Source of the DNA: Anaerozeibacter sp031551775
Lineage (GTDB): Bacteria > Bacillota > Clostridia > Christensenellales > Aristaeellaceae
Length of the DNA: 56,819 nt
Assembly: GCA_031551775.1 (NCBI GenBank)
Contig: JAVBND010000014.1
Coordinates: 1-56,819, forward strand
Direction: 5' to 3'
A program made the translations under genes and the position numbers. A model generated the notes under the pieces. The model made no database searches. It worked only from the letters and a program-made list of their open reading frames with translations, and was not told the DNA's origin. Each line of letters begins with the position of its first letter. Positions within the stretch are counted from its first letter, which is position 1. Below are positions 48,950-56,811 of the stretch, piece after piece.

Positions 48950-49323
48950 AAAAAGACATCATCCACACCGAAAAGGCGCCCAAGGCGATCGGGCCCTATG
49001 TTCAGGCCGTCAAGGCAGGCGACATGATCTTTACCTCCGGGCAACTGGGCATTGACCAAGAAAAGGGCGGCCTGGCCGAGGGCATTGAGGCGCAGGCGCA
49101 CGCCGCCATGAAGAACGTGGGCGCGATTCTCAAGGAAGCGGGCTCGGACTACAAAAAGGCGGTCAAGTGTACGATCTTCGTGACCGATCTCAATGACTTT
49201 GCGACCGTCAACAAGATCTATGAGGGGTATTTTGGCGGCGAGTACCCCGCGCGCTCCTGCGTGCAGGTAGCCAAGCTCCCGCTGGGCGGTCTGGTCGAGA
49301 TCGAGTGCATCGCGCTTTTGTAA
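48946..49323 (+). CDS. ridA: RidA-family reactive intermediate deaminase
   Basis: The 125-residue protein is a YjgF/YER057c/UK114 member: MKKDIIHTEKAPKAIGPYVQ, FTSGQLGID, and the anion-binding Arg in YPARSCVQVAKLPLGGLVEI. RidA clears 2-aminoacrylate and other enamines/imines released by PLP enzymes. The gut purine pathway elsewhere includes a diaminopropionate ammonia-lyase, so its presence here fits purine breakdown even though the lyase gene is missing from the window. It starts at ATG 48946 in an ATGA overlap with the permease gene and ends at a strong terminator. Confidence 0.95.
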   Translation: MKKDIIHTEKAPKAIGPYVQAVKAGDMIFTSGQLGIDQEKGGLAEGIEAQAHAAMKNVGAILKEAGSDYKKAVKCTIFVTDLNDFATVNKIYEGYFGGEYPARSCVQVAKLPLGGLVEIECIALL

Positions 49324-49343
49324 ACCGCGCGACGTAGAAGCAG

Positions 49344-49382
49344 CCCCCTGGTTGCGGCTTGCCGCCGCAACCAGGGGGTTTT
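49344..49382 (+). terminator. Intrinsic terminator of the purine operon
   Basis: CCCCCTGGTTGCGGC (49344-49358) and GCCGCAACCAGGGGG (49364-49378) form a perfect 15-bp stem with loop TTGCC, followed by TTTT. Confidence 0.93.
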
Positions 49383-49389
49383 GACATTC

Positions 49390-49430
49390 AATCAATCGAG
49401 ATTGATTCCTTGGCCCGGCGGTGCTATAAT
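49390..49430 (+). promoter_or_regulatory. Promoter and palindromic operator of the TetR gene
   Basis: AATCAATC (49390-49397) GA GATTGATT (49400-49407) is a perfect inverted repeat that includes the -35 TTGATT (49402-49407). -10 TATAAT (49425-49430) lies 17 bp downstream. A regulator binding here would block polymerase, as expected for TetR autorepression. Confidence 0.8.
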
Positions 49431-49481
49431 AAAAAGCACGCCGGGCATTCTTTCGATCAGAAGTCAGGCCGGGAGGTTGAC

Positions 49482-50081
49482 ATGGACAAAACCCATAGAA
49501 GCAAGGCGATGATCGCCGCTTCCCTCAAAGCGCTGATCGCGGACAAGGATTTTGACCTGATCTCAGTCAGCGACATCGCCCGGCGCGCCGCAATCACCCG
49601 GCGCACTTTCTACAACCACTTTAAGGGCAAGCAAGACCTGGTGGACTGGATTTACGAGATCGACGTGCTGGGGAAGCTGGTCGTGCCAACCCACGACACG
49701 TGGGGGCTCAACATCTACAGGAGTTTGTCGCATATGTACCGCGAGCCTCGGTTTTACCAGCAGATTTTCACCGGCTGGGACCCGGCCGCGCATTGGGGGC
49801 ACCGGCTCGAGTTCTCGGTCTACGCCTTCAAGAGCGTCATAAAAAGCCACTTGGGCGAGCGCGCCATCGACGAACCCGCCCTGAATTCCATCGCCGAGTT
49901 CTACGCCATCGGCTACGTGCACACGCTGTTCAATTGGGCGCAATCGGGCATGAAGGAGCCGCCCGAGGTGGTCGCCCAGCGCTTGGTCAACATGGTTGAC
50001 CACGGCATTTACCGCGCCTCCGATCACGCGGGCGAGCGTTTCGATCCCGCGCAATACGCGGGGGAACATTCACCCGAATAG
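49482..50081 (+). CDS. TetR-family transcriptional regulator
   Basis: The 199-residue protein has the TetR helix-turn-helix near residues 20-50 (FDLISVSDIARRAAITRRTF, YNHFKGKQDLVDWI) and an all-helical C-terminal half of the DhaS-like type. ATG 49482 follows CGGGAGGTTGAC. It lies downstream of the purine operon terminator on the same strand and has its own promoter with a palindrome. Whether it controls the purine operon is not shown; the purine promoter lacks that palindrome. Confidence 0.9.
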   Translation: MDKTHRSKAMIAASLKALIADKDFDLISVSDIARRAAITRRTFYNHFKGKQDLVDWIYEIDVLGKLVVPTHDTWGLNIYRSLSHMYREPRFYQQIFTGWDPAAHWGHRLEFSVYAFKSVIKSHLGERAIDEPALNSIAEFYAIGYVHTLFNWAQSGMKEPPEVVAQRLVNMVDHGIYRASDHAGERFDPAQYAGEHSPE

Positions 50082-50084
50082 CGG

Positions 50085-50132
50085 GACGAGGGGCTGTTGC
50101 GGAAGGGAAAAAGTCCGCAACAGCCCCTCGTC
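50085..50132. repeat. Perfect 19-bp palindrome between convergent genes
   Basis: GACGAGGGGCTGTTGCGGA (50085-50103) pairs perfectly with 50114-50132 around a 10-nt loop. It probably ends both convergent transcripts, although no long U tract follows. The GGGGCTGTTGC core and the nearby GGGTGCT are also found in the terminator region at 15851-15898, suggesting a shared element. Confidence 0.75.
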
Positions 50133-50153
50133 TATCAAAGCTTGGGTGCTCGC

Positions 50154-50942
50154 CTAGAAAATATAATGGAAGATGTACTGGTCGAGCAAAATCAACACGC
50201 CCAGCACGCCTGTGTACAGGCCGAACCAGGTGAGCCTGACGCGCCGAACGACCGCCAGCATCAGCTTGATCGCCAGGAAACCCGCCACCAGCGCGGTGGC
50301 GGCGCCCACGAGAATGGGCGTCCAGTCGGCAATCACTTCAACCGTCCCGCCAAAGAACAGCTTGTAGCCCTCAAGCGCCATTGAGCCAAGAATCGCCGGG
50401 ATCGACATGAGGAAGGCGAAGTCCGCCGCGCGCTTGCGCGAAAGCCCGGTCGCCACGCCGCCTGAGATGGTCGCGCCCGAGCGCGAGATACCCGGCAGAA
50501 TCGCGACGGCCTGCATGACGCCCATCACGATGGCGTTGCCCCAGGTCACATGCGAGCACTTGGGCGCAAGGCCGCCCACGAGGTCGGCCAGCCACAGAAT
50601 CAGCGTCGTGATCAGGAACGAAAAGCCCAGGTACGCGCCGTCAAAAGAGCTATCAAAGAAATCCTTGAACAAAAGCGCCGCAACGACCGCCGGAAGGGTG
50701 GCCGCGATCAGCATGGGCAGTTCAGACCTGATCGGATGGCAGATCATGTTCCATATCCTGCGCCAATACACCGCGATGACCGCGAGCAGCGTTCCCGCGT
50801 GCAGCATCACCGTCACCGTGATCAGATCGCTTGAAATTTTGAATACTTTGCCCAACAGCACCATATGTCCCGATGAGCTGACCGGCAGGAACTCAGTCAA
50901 TCCCTGCACCAGACCCAACCAGAAAGCCTGCATGACGTCCAC
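50154..50942 (-). CDS. uppP: Undecaprenyl-diphosphatase UppP (BacA)
   Basis: The protein has about 262 residues with the UppP signatures GLVQGLTEFLPVSSSGHMVL and AILPGISRSGATISGGVATG, which carry the catalytic Glu, Ser, His and Arg. It recycles the lipid carrier for peptidoglycan and wall polymers in the membrane and can give bacitracin resistance. The start is taken as GTG 50942, with GGGGGTG just upstream; ATG 50933 three codons later is an alternative. A promoter lies at 51002-51030. Confidence 0.94.
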   Translation of the reverse strand: MDVMQAFWLGLVQGLTEFLPVSSSGHMVLLGKVFKISSDLITVTVMLHAGTLLAVIAVYWRRIWNMICHPIRSELPMLIAATLPAVVAALLFKDFFDSSFDGAYLGFSFLITTLILWLADLVGGLAPKCSHVTWGNAIVMGVMQAVAILPGISRSGATISGGVATGLSRKRAADFAFLMSIPAILGSMALEGYKLFFGGTVEVIADWTPILVGAATALVAGFLAIKLMLAVVRRVRLTWFGLYTGVLGVLILLDQYIFHYIF

Positions 50943-51001
50943 ACGGACACCCCCTACATCATCACGATTGATCCGGCGGAAAAGCCGGTCCATTCTTACC
51001 T

Positions 51002-51030
51002 ATTTTACGCGATAATCCCCATTCGCACAA
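51002..51030 (-). promoter_or_regulatory. Promoter of uppP
   Basis: On the minus strand -35 TTGTGC (51025-51030) and -10 TAAAAT (51002-51007) are 17 bp apart, in the short gap after the PBP gene. Confidence 0.6.
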
Positions 51031-51047
51031 GTTCTTTTTTACGGCCC

Positions 51048-52466
51048 TCATGAATTTATAAGCGAAATCGCTTTTTTTAACGCCTTCGCGGCCAGCGGCG
51101 CGGCCACCGAACCGCCGGTTCCGCCTTCTTCAATGACCACAGCCACCGCGTAGGGGGCGCTTTCGTCCTCGACAAACCCTATGAACCAGGCGTTGTTGGG
51201 CACGCTCTTGTCGTCCGCCACCTCGGCGGTGCCGGTCTTGCCGCACACGCTATAACCCTTGATTTTGGCCTTGGTCGCCGTGCCCGACTCGACCGCCTTC
51301 TTCATGTAGCGCTTGACGGTCGCGGCGGTCTCCACGCCCATGGCGCGCGCGTATTGCCCAACCACGGAGCGAATCCTCGGAATCCCGCCGACGCCCGTCA
51401 CATTGCTTACGAGTTTTGGTTCCATCATCACGCCGCCGTTGCCTACCGCGCCCGCGATCATCGCCATGTGCATGGGTGTCACCAGGAGCTTCCCCTGCCC
51501 GTCTCCTGTCCAAAGCAACTCGCCGGGGTCGGTGATATCGGTTGGAATCGAAGACTGGTAGAGCACCATGTCCCGAAAGTGGAAGTTGTCGTTGAAGCCC
51601 ATCTTTTCGGCGGTTGCGCTGAGCCGCTTGTCGCCCAGCGCCTGCGCAATCGCGGCAAATGTCACATTGCAGCTCTTCGCGAACGCCTGTTCAAGCGATA
51701 TCTGCCCGTGGACTTCGTTTGCGTAGCAGGTCACCTTTGTCTCGCCGAACATATGGGGGCTGTCGCAGGTGAAGAGCATCTCGCTGACGCCCGGGATGTT
51801 GTCAAGCGCCGACGCGAGCGTCACAACCTTGAACACCGAGCCGGGCGCGTACTGCCCCTGCAGGCACCGGTTGAGGTACGCCGTGCCGCTCGCGTCCGGG
51901 CTCGCCTGACGGGTCGAGAGCTGCTGCGGATCGTAATCGGGCTTTGACACCATGGCGAGCACTTCGCCGGTCTTGTAGTTGAGCACCACCACCGCACCCT
52001 CGTACTTGCCCGGAAAAGCTTCCGCGATATAGGTCGTAAGCTCCGCGCTCACGGTCAGGCGGATGTTGTCGCCCTGGTAGCTCTGCCCGGTCACATACTG
52101 CCACGTACGGTCGATGATCGAGCCGTTCAGCCCCAGCAGCGTCCCGGCGTGGAATGTCTCAACGCCCGTGCCCGACATGCTCATCTGGTCGCCGACGGTC
52201 TGCGAAAGCGCGCGGCGTACGGCCTTGTCGGACGCGTACATGCGCTGCCCATCGGAATTGGTTTGGGCCAGCACCACGCCGTCCCGGTCGCTAATCGCGC
52301 CCATGCCGACGTTTTTCTTGGCGCTGGTCAGGCGCGTGTTGTACTGCGTGGTGACCCAGCGCGAGCTTTGTGTATAGACGGTGTAGCCCAGAAAGCCGCC
52401 CAGCGACGCAAACGCGCACACGATGAGCACCGCGACCACGCGCATCGCGCCGCGCATCTTCCTCAT
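51048..52466 (-). CDS. Class B penicillin-binding protein (PbpA/FtsI-like transpeptidase)
   Basis: The 472-residue protein has an N-terminal membrane anchor (VVAVLIVCAFASLGGFLGYT), a short dimerisation-like region and a transpeptidase domain with SxxK at Ser210-Lys213 (GSVFK), SxN at Ser265-Asn267 (SCN) and KTG at 410-412 (CGKTGTAE). It cross-links peptidoglycan with a SEDS glycosyltransferase. It begins at ATG 52466 in an ATGA overlap with the preceding FtsW/RodA gene, confirming pairing. It is shorter than FtsI of many bacteria and lacks PASTA domains, which points to PbpA/PBP2-like enzymes. Confidence 0.94.
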   Translation of the reverse strand: MRKMRGAMRVVAVLIVCAFASLGGFLGYTVYTQSSRWVTTQYNTRLTSAKKNVGMGAISDRDGVVLAQTNSDGQRMYASDKAVRRALSQTVGDQMSMSGTGVETFHAGTLLGLNGSIIDRTWQYVTGQSYQGDNIRLTVSAELTTYIAEAFPGKYEGAVVVLNYKTGEVLAMVSKPDYDPQQLSTRQASPDASGTAYLNRCLQGQYAPGSVFKVVTLASALDNIPGVSEMLFTCDSPHMFGETKVTCYANEVHGQISLEQAFAKSCNVTFAAIAQALGDKRLSATAEKMGFNDNFHFRDMVLYQSSIPTDITDPGELLWTGDGQGKLLVTPMHMAMIAGAVGNGGVMMEPKLVSNVTGVGGIPRIRSVVGQYARAMGVETAATVKRYMKKAVESGTATKAKIKGYSVCGKTGTAEVADDKSVPNNAWFIGFVEDESAPYAVAVVIEEGGTGGSVAAPLAAKALKKAISLINS

Positions 52467-53761
52467 CTGCCCGCCTCCCTCCACGTCATGCGCTGAAGGT
52501 CATTCAGCTCATCGTGCGCGTTGATCGACGAAATGCCCAGCAGCAGCCCAAACGCCGCCATCATACCGACCATCGACGAACCGCCCGCGCTGATGAAGGG
52601 CAGCGTGACACCGGTCAGCGGGATCATCTTGATGTTGCCGCCCACGTTGATAAATGTCTGCACGCCAAAGAGCGCCACCACGCCCATCGCTGTCAGCGCG
52701 TGGAAGCTGGTCCGGGCGTTCATCGCGACCGAAACGCCCCGCATCACGATCAGCGCGTAGATGACCAGCACGCACAAAGCGACGATCAGCCCGAATTCCT
52801 CCGACAGCGCCGCGAAGATGAAGTCCGAATGATACAGCGGAATGTTCCTCGGATACCCAAGCCCGAGTCCCAGCCCAAGGAGCCCCCCCGAGCCGATCGC
52901 GATCAGGGCCTGAATGATCTGCCAGCCGCCGTCGCGCGGGTCGCTCCACGGGTTCAGAAACATCTCCACCCGCTTTTGTACATAGGGAAACGCCTTGTAT
53001 GCGATCAGCGCGCCGCCCGCGCCGACGCCAAGGCCGACCGCCGTCACCAGCATGTTGCTGGTTGCCGCGTAATAGACCGCCACCGTCGTCAAAAAGTAGA
53101 TCAGCAGCGCGCCGAGGTCGCGCTCGAGCAGCAGCAAGCCGCACAGACCGCCCGCGAGCGCCAGCGTTGGCAGGCACTTCAGGAACCTCGGCCGACCGCC
53201 CAGCCCCACGGCCAAAATCACCACGAGTATGGGCTTGACAAATTCCGACGGTTGCACCGATTGACCGAGCCCCGGGATCTTGACCCAGTTCTTCGCACCG
53301 TTGTTCCATTCGCCCGCAACCAGCGGCAACAGCAGAAGCGCCGCGGCGCCCGCCATCAGCCAAATGAGCCACTTGTCCCAATTGCGAAGGCGCCGAATCA
53401 CGACAATCCCTACCGCCATCGCGACAAGCCCCATCAGCATAAAAACCGCCTGATTGAGTGGCGTAATCGCGGCGCGCGCAATGTCCTGCAAGGTGATGAG
53501 ACCCACCGAACAAAGCAGCAGCGCCAGAATGAGCAGCGCCCGGTCCACCTGCCACAGCTTTGCGAACAGATTGGTCACGCCCCACGTGACGCTGGGCAGC
53601 GCAAACGCCATGATCAACGCCTGAAGGTCGGGCGTTTCCTTTTTTAAGGTCAACAAAAGCATCGCCGTAAACTGAAACAGCATCACGGAGGTGAGCAGCA
53701 ACTTGGTATTGGACCTGTACAGCGCCCCCCTGAGCGCCTGGGCGTCTACTGATCTGGCCAT
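52463..53761 (-). CDS. FtsW/RodA/SpoVE-family peptidoglycan glycosyltransferase (SEDS)
   Basis: The 432-residue membrane protein has about ten to twelve helices. SEDS signatures include PGLGQSVQPSEFVKPILVVI, ALLIYFLTTVAVYYA, YPRNIPLYHSDFIFAALSEE and FINVGGNIKMIPLTGVTLPF. It polymerises lipid II and partners with the class B PBP encoded directly downstream. The ATG at 53761 follows GAGGACGATCT and overlaps the FHA gene by 16 bp. Which cell process it serves (elongation, division or sporulation) cannot be fixed from sequence alone. Confidence 0.95.
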   Translation of the reverse strand: MARSVDAQALRGALYRSNTKLLLTSVMLFQFTAMLLLTLKKETPDLQALIMAFALPSVTWGVTNLFAKLWQVDRALLILALLLCSVGLITLQDIARAAITPLNQAVFMLMGLVAMAVGIVVIRRLRNWDKWLIWLMAGAAALLLLPLVAGEWNNGAKNWVKIPGLGQSVQPSEFVKPILVVILAVGLGGRPRFLKCLPTLALAGGLCGLLLLERDLGALLIYFLTTVAVYYAATSNMLVTAVGLGVGAGGALIAYKAFPYVQKRVEMFLNPWSDPRDGGWQIIQALIAIGSGGLLGLGLGLGYPRNIPLYHSDFIFAALSEEFGLIVALCVLVIYALIVMRGVSVAMNARTSFHALTAMGVVALFGVQTFINVGGNIKMIPLTGVTLPFISAGGSSMVGMMAAFGLLLGISSINAHDELNDLQRMTWREAGR

Positions 53762-54357
53762 AGATCGTCCTCAAAATCCTTTATATCGTCTTCGGGCCTG
53801 CGCTTCTTAGGCGTAAGCCCGCGCTCCTTGCTTGCCCTGCGTCGCGTGTCCGCGTAAGAATCGCCCCAAAGCGCGTCGTCGGTGAACGCATCCTGCTCGC
53901 GCGCGCCCGGCTCGGGGTCAAATACCACCAGCAACAGCTTGGTCTTTCCAATCGTCAAGGTATCACCGTCGCGCATGTACAACTGCGGTCCCTCGATCGA
54001 TCCGTTGAGCGTCAACTTGGCCTTGCCGCGCGGCGCGACCAGCAGGCCGCCCTCGCGCTGCTCAAGCGTCGCGTGAAACCTTTCCAGATCCTTGCCCGGC
54101 ACATATACATCCGCCCGCTTGCTCGAGCCCAGCACGCCCTCGCGCGGGACCGGCACGCTGACCTGCTTCTTGGTCTTTCCGGGATTGATGACAAACTCGC
54201 CGATGCACCCGGTCTGGGGCGACCATGCGCGAAGCAGCGCCGCCCGCCGGTTATCAACCACGGTAATGCGCCAAGCGCGAAACGCGATGATCACCATCAA
54301 GACGCAAAACCAATACCGCGCGGCCATGGCCACAATCGTATAAAGCTCTTGGCCCAC
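53746..54357 (-). CDS. Membrane-anchored FHA-domain protein
   Basis: The product is about 203 residues: an N-terminal membrane helix (ARYWFCVLMVIIAFRAWRIT), a linker and an FHA domain (about 80-150; GVLGSSKRADVYVPGKDLER, TLEQREGGLLVAPRG, LTLNGSIEGPQLYMRDGDTL). The C-terminal tail is charged. FHA domains bind phosphothreonine peptides, so it may couple a Ser/Thr kinase to the downstream FtsW/RodA-PBP pair, as in the FhaB-RodA-PbpA cluster of Actinobacteria. No kinase gene is nearby. The start at GTG 54357 is preferred because GTGAGG lies about 8 nt before it; GTG 54366 is possible. Confidence 0.88.
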   Translation of the reverse strand: MGQELYTIVAMAARYWFCVLMVIIAFRAWRITVVDNRRAALLRAWSPQTGCIGEFVINPGKTKKQVSVPVPREGVLGSSKRADVYVPGKDLERFHATLEQREGGLLVAPRGKAKLTLNGSIEGPQLYMRDGDTLTIGKTKLLLVVFDPEPGAREQDAFTDDALWGDSYADTRRRASKERGLTPKKRRPEDDIKDFEDDLWPDQ

Positions 54358-54386
54358 AGCCGCCACCTCACTTTCCCTGAACTTTT

Positions 54387-54415
54387 ATTATATCGAATTT
54401 TGGTTCCATATGCAA
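54387..54415 (-). promoter_or_regulatory. Promoter of the FHA-SEDS-PBP operon
   Basis: On the minus strand -35 TTGCAT (54410-54415) and a perfect -10 TATAAT (54387-54392) are 17 bp apart. Confidence 0.75.
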
Positions 54416-54493
54416 CCAAGCGGCAAAAAACAACATCCGCCTCCATTTTTCCCCATTTCATCGACGAAGTGCCCGCCCAGGTTGTTCCAGTTC

Positions 54494-54528
54494 TTACCCA
54501 GATTCCGGCGTAGCCGAAATCCGGGTAA
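54494..54528. repeat. Inverted repeat upstream of the mazF-like gene
   Basis: TTACCCAGATTCCGGC (54494-54509) and GCCGAAATCCGGGTAA (54513-54528) pair at 14 of 16 positions around loop GTA. It lies 42 bp before the toxin start and could be an operator or a leader hairpin. Confidence 0.6.
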
Positions 54529-54569
54529 GCGCATATTATGCAGCGGACTACTCGTCGGGAGTGGATAAA

Positions 54570-54908
54570 ATGGTCTTGCGCGGAGAACTGTACCTGGCGA
54601 ACCTTGATCCCGTTGTGGGCTCCGAGCAGGGCGGCACGCGGCCGGTGCTGGTGATCCAGAACGACGTAGGCAATCGCTTCAGCCCCACGGTCATCGTACT
54701 CGCGATAACCAGCCAACTGCACAAGGCGCGCCTGCCCACCCACGTGCCCATCGAAGCCGAGGGCCACGGCCTGGCGCGCGACAGCGTTGTACTGGCCGAG
54801 CAGGTCAGAACGCTTGACAAGAGGCGACTGGGTGAACGGCTGGGGCAGTTGTCCCCCGAATGCATGCAACGCGTTTCGCAGGCGCTTCGCATTTCAATCG
54901 GCTTGTGA
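54570..54908 (+). CDS. MazF/EndoA-like mRNA interferase toxin
   Basis: The 112-residue protein is close to Bacillus EndoA (MazF/PemK family): VLRGELYLANLDPVVGSEQG, then GTRPVLVIQNDVGNRFSPTV and LAITSQLHKARLPTHVPIEA. The conserved Arg and the later Ser/Thr of the RNase site are present. It cuts single-stranded mRNA at specific sites. ATG 54570 follows GGGAGTGG. No EndoAI/MazE antitoxin gene lies upstream or downstream, so it is solitary here. Confidence 0.93.
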   Translation: MVLRGELYLANLDPVVGSEQGGTRPVLVIQNDVGNRFSPTVIVLAITSQLHKARLPTHVPIEAEGHGLARDSVVLAEQVRTLDKRRLGERLGQLSPECMQRVSQALRISIGL

Positions 54909-55008
54909 CGCGCCTGACGGCGTACACACCGCCGGCCGATTTTACAAATTGCGGCCACAGGGAAACCTGCCGGGGTTTTGTGCCGCATTGAAATGCTGCC
55001 TTCCTTGC

Positions 55009-55037
55009 TTGTAAAACGGGACAAAACTTGATATACT
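55009..55037 (+). promoter_or_regulatory. Promoter of the yitT-like gene
   Basis: -35 TTGTAA (55009-55014) and -10 TATACT (55032-55037) are 17 bp apart. The -35 is weak. Confidence 0.55.
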
Positions 55038-55070
55038 AAAGAAGTTGAGTTTTTTACCATCGGAGGACAT

Positions 55071-55919
55071 ATGGCGAACAAAGGCCGCGTGCGCGTCCTT
55101 GTGCAATGGACGCAAATCATATTGGGCGTCGCCATCGGGGCGCTCGGATATCGTTTGTTTTTGGTGCCCAATTCCATCGCGGCGGGCGGCTTTACCGGCA
55201 TAGGGCAGTTGATCAACGCCTTTACCGGTTGGCCGGTCGGCGCGATTTCTCTCGCGCTGAACCTCCCGCTTTTCTTGCTCTCGATGAGGCGCTTAGGGCT
55301 GTCTTTTGGCCTGCGTTCCCTCTTCGCGCTGACCGCGCTGTCCATCCTGATCGATTGCCTGCCCAAGTTCTCGGTTACCGCCGATCCCATGCTCGGCGCG
55401 GTGTTCGGCGGCGTCATGACCGGTGCTGGGTTCGGCCTGGTGCTGCGCGGCGACGCCACCACCGGCGGCAGCGAAATGCTGGCCACGCTCGTCAACCGCC
55501 GCTTCCCCGTATTCACCATCGGCGCGATCACCTTTGCGGTGGACGCGCTGGTCATCATATCAAGCGGCTTCATTTACAGCGCCAACAGCGCCATGCTTGC
55601 GCTGATCGCCGCCTTCCTCATGAACCGCGTGCTCGACACGGTACTTGAAGGCCCGAACCTCGCCAAGGCTTACTTCATCATCTCCAACCAGTCCGACCGC
55701 ATCGCCCAGCACATTTTGCATGAAATTGACCGCGGCGTGACCGGCCTTGCCGGGCGCGGCATGTATTCGGGCGTGGACCGCACGGTTCTGCTGTGCGTGG
55801 TAAACAGAATGGAGACCGCGCAATTGCGACGCCTGGTCGCGGAGATCGACCCAAACGCCTTCATGATCGCGACCGAGGTTCGCGAAGCGCTGGGCGAGGG
55901 CTTTATGCCCCACAAATGA
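55071..55919 (+). CDS. YitT-family membrane protein (DUF161 and DUF2179)
   Basis: The 282-residue protein has about five or six membrane helices in residues 10-190, with the YitT signatures FLVPNSIAAGGFTGIGQLIN and GLVLRGDATTGGSEMLATLV. A soluble C-terminal DUF2179 domain follows (about 195-280; YFIISNQSDRIAQHILHEID, then GVTGLAGRGMYSG). The function of the family is unsettled. ATG 55071 follows CGGAGGACAT. The gene stands alone with its own promoter. Confidence 0.92.
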   Translation: MANKGRVRVLVQWTQIILGVAIGALGYRLFLVPNSIAAGGFTGIGQLINAFTGWPVGAISLALNLPLFLLSMRRLGLSFGLRSLFALTALSILIDCLPKFSVTADPMLGAVFGGVMTGAGFGLVLRGDATTGGSEMLATLVNRRFPVFTIGAITFAVDALVIISSGFIYSANSAMLALIAAFLMNRVLDTVLEGPNLAKAYFIISNQSDRIAQHILHEIDRGVTGLAGRGMYSGVDRTVLLCVVNRMETAQLRRLVAEIDPNAFMIATEVREALGEGFMPHK

Positions 55920-55934
55920 GTCGCGCGGGACGGG

Positions 55935-56035
55935 GCTACCCCTCTTCACCCTTGCTGAGTCCTCCTTTGAGAAGGGGCGCTGACCGCGAAGCGGACTGAC
56001 GGGTAACCCGGTTCCCCAATCTTTTATTACATTCG
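55935..56035. repeat. Hairpin-rich intergenic segment sharing a 14-mer with the 29.9-30.1 kb array
   Basis: The segment has CCCCT (55939-55943)/AGGGG (55973-55977) arms, and TGACCGCGAAGCGG at 55981-55994, identical to 30127-30140 and containing the same CCGC-GAA-GCGG stem. A GGGTAACCC palindrome follows. It looks like a dispersed intergenic repeat, but only this partial match is in the window. Confidence 0.5.
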
Positions 56036-56052
56036 CAGGAGGAATATGCACT

Positions 56053-56811
56053 ATGTCCATCGCCATCATCACCGGCGCGTCGTCGGGCCTTGGGCGCGAG
56101 TACGCGCTTGCGCTCATGAAACAGCATCCCGAGATCGGGGAATACTGGCTGATCGCGCGCCGCGCGGACCGGCTGCGGGTGCTTGCCAGCCAACTTACGG
56201 GCAAGAACGTCAAAGTTCTGCCGCTCGACCTCACGCGGGACGAGGATCTTGCAACGCTCGGCGCGGAGCTCAAAGCCGCAAAGGCGGACGTGAAATATGT
56301 GATCAACAATGCGGGCTACGGCAAGATGGGCAACTTCATCGATATGCCGATGGCGGACAGCGCGGGCATGGTGAAGCTGAACTGTGTGGCGCTGACCGGC
56401 GTCGCGAGCCTGTGCCTGCCCTACATGGGCAAGGGTTCGAGCATGATCATGGTGTGCTCCATCGCGGCCTTCGTACCCACGCCGCGCATGGCGGTATACT
56501 GCTCGACCAAGGCCTTTGTGTTCAGTCTGGCCAAGGCGCTGAAAGCCGAACTCAGGCCGCGCGGCGTTAACGTGCTGGCGGCGTGTCCGGGGCCGATGGA
56601 TACGGAGTTCCTGGACGTGGCAGGCATCACCGGCAATTCTCAGCTGTTCAAAAGCCTCCCACGCGTAGACCCAAAGAAAATGGCCGAGACGTCGGTTCAC
56701 AAGGCCGACCAGGGCAAGACGGTATACACGCAGCGCATGCTGTTCAAGCTCTACCGCGTGCTGGGGAAGCTGATCCCGCACAACCTGCTCGAACCGTTTG
56801 TGAAGTGCTAA
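56053..56811 (+). CDS. Short-chain dehydrogenase/reductase
   Basis: The 252-residue protein has the SDR cofactor loop TGASSGLG (residues 7-14), NNAG (85-88) and the catalytic Ser136, Tyr149 and Lys153 (Tyr-x-x-x-Lys). The pattern is of classical NAD(P)-dependent oxidoreductases, with a C-terminal extension (VYTQRMLFKLYRVLGKLIPH) that resembles members acting on lipids or acyl groups. AGGAGGAATATGCACT precedes ATG 56053. The substrate is unknown. It ends 8 bp before the window edge. Confidence 0.9.
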   Translation: MSIAIITGASSGLGREYALALMKQHPEIGEYWLIARRADRLRVLASQLTGKNVKVLPLDLTRDEDLATLGAELKAAKADVKYVINNAGYGKMGNFIDMPMADSAGMVKLNCVALTGVASLCLPYMGKGSSMIMVCSIAAFVPTPRMAVYCSTKAFVFSLAKALKAELRPRGVNVLAACPGPMDTEFLDVAGITGNSQLFKSLPRVDPKKMAETSVHKADQGKTVYTQRMLFKLYRVLGKLIPHNLLEPFVKC

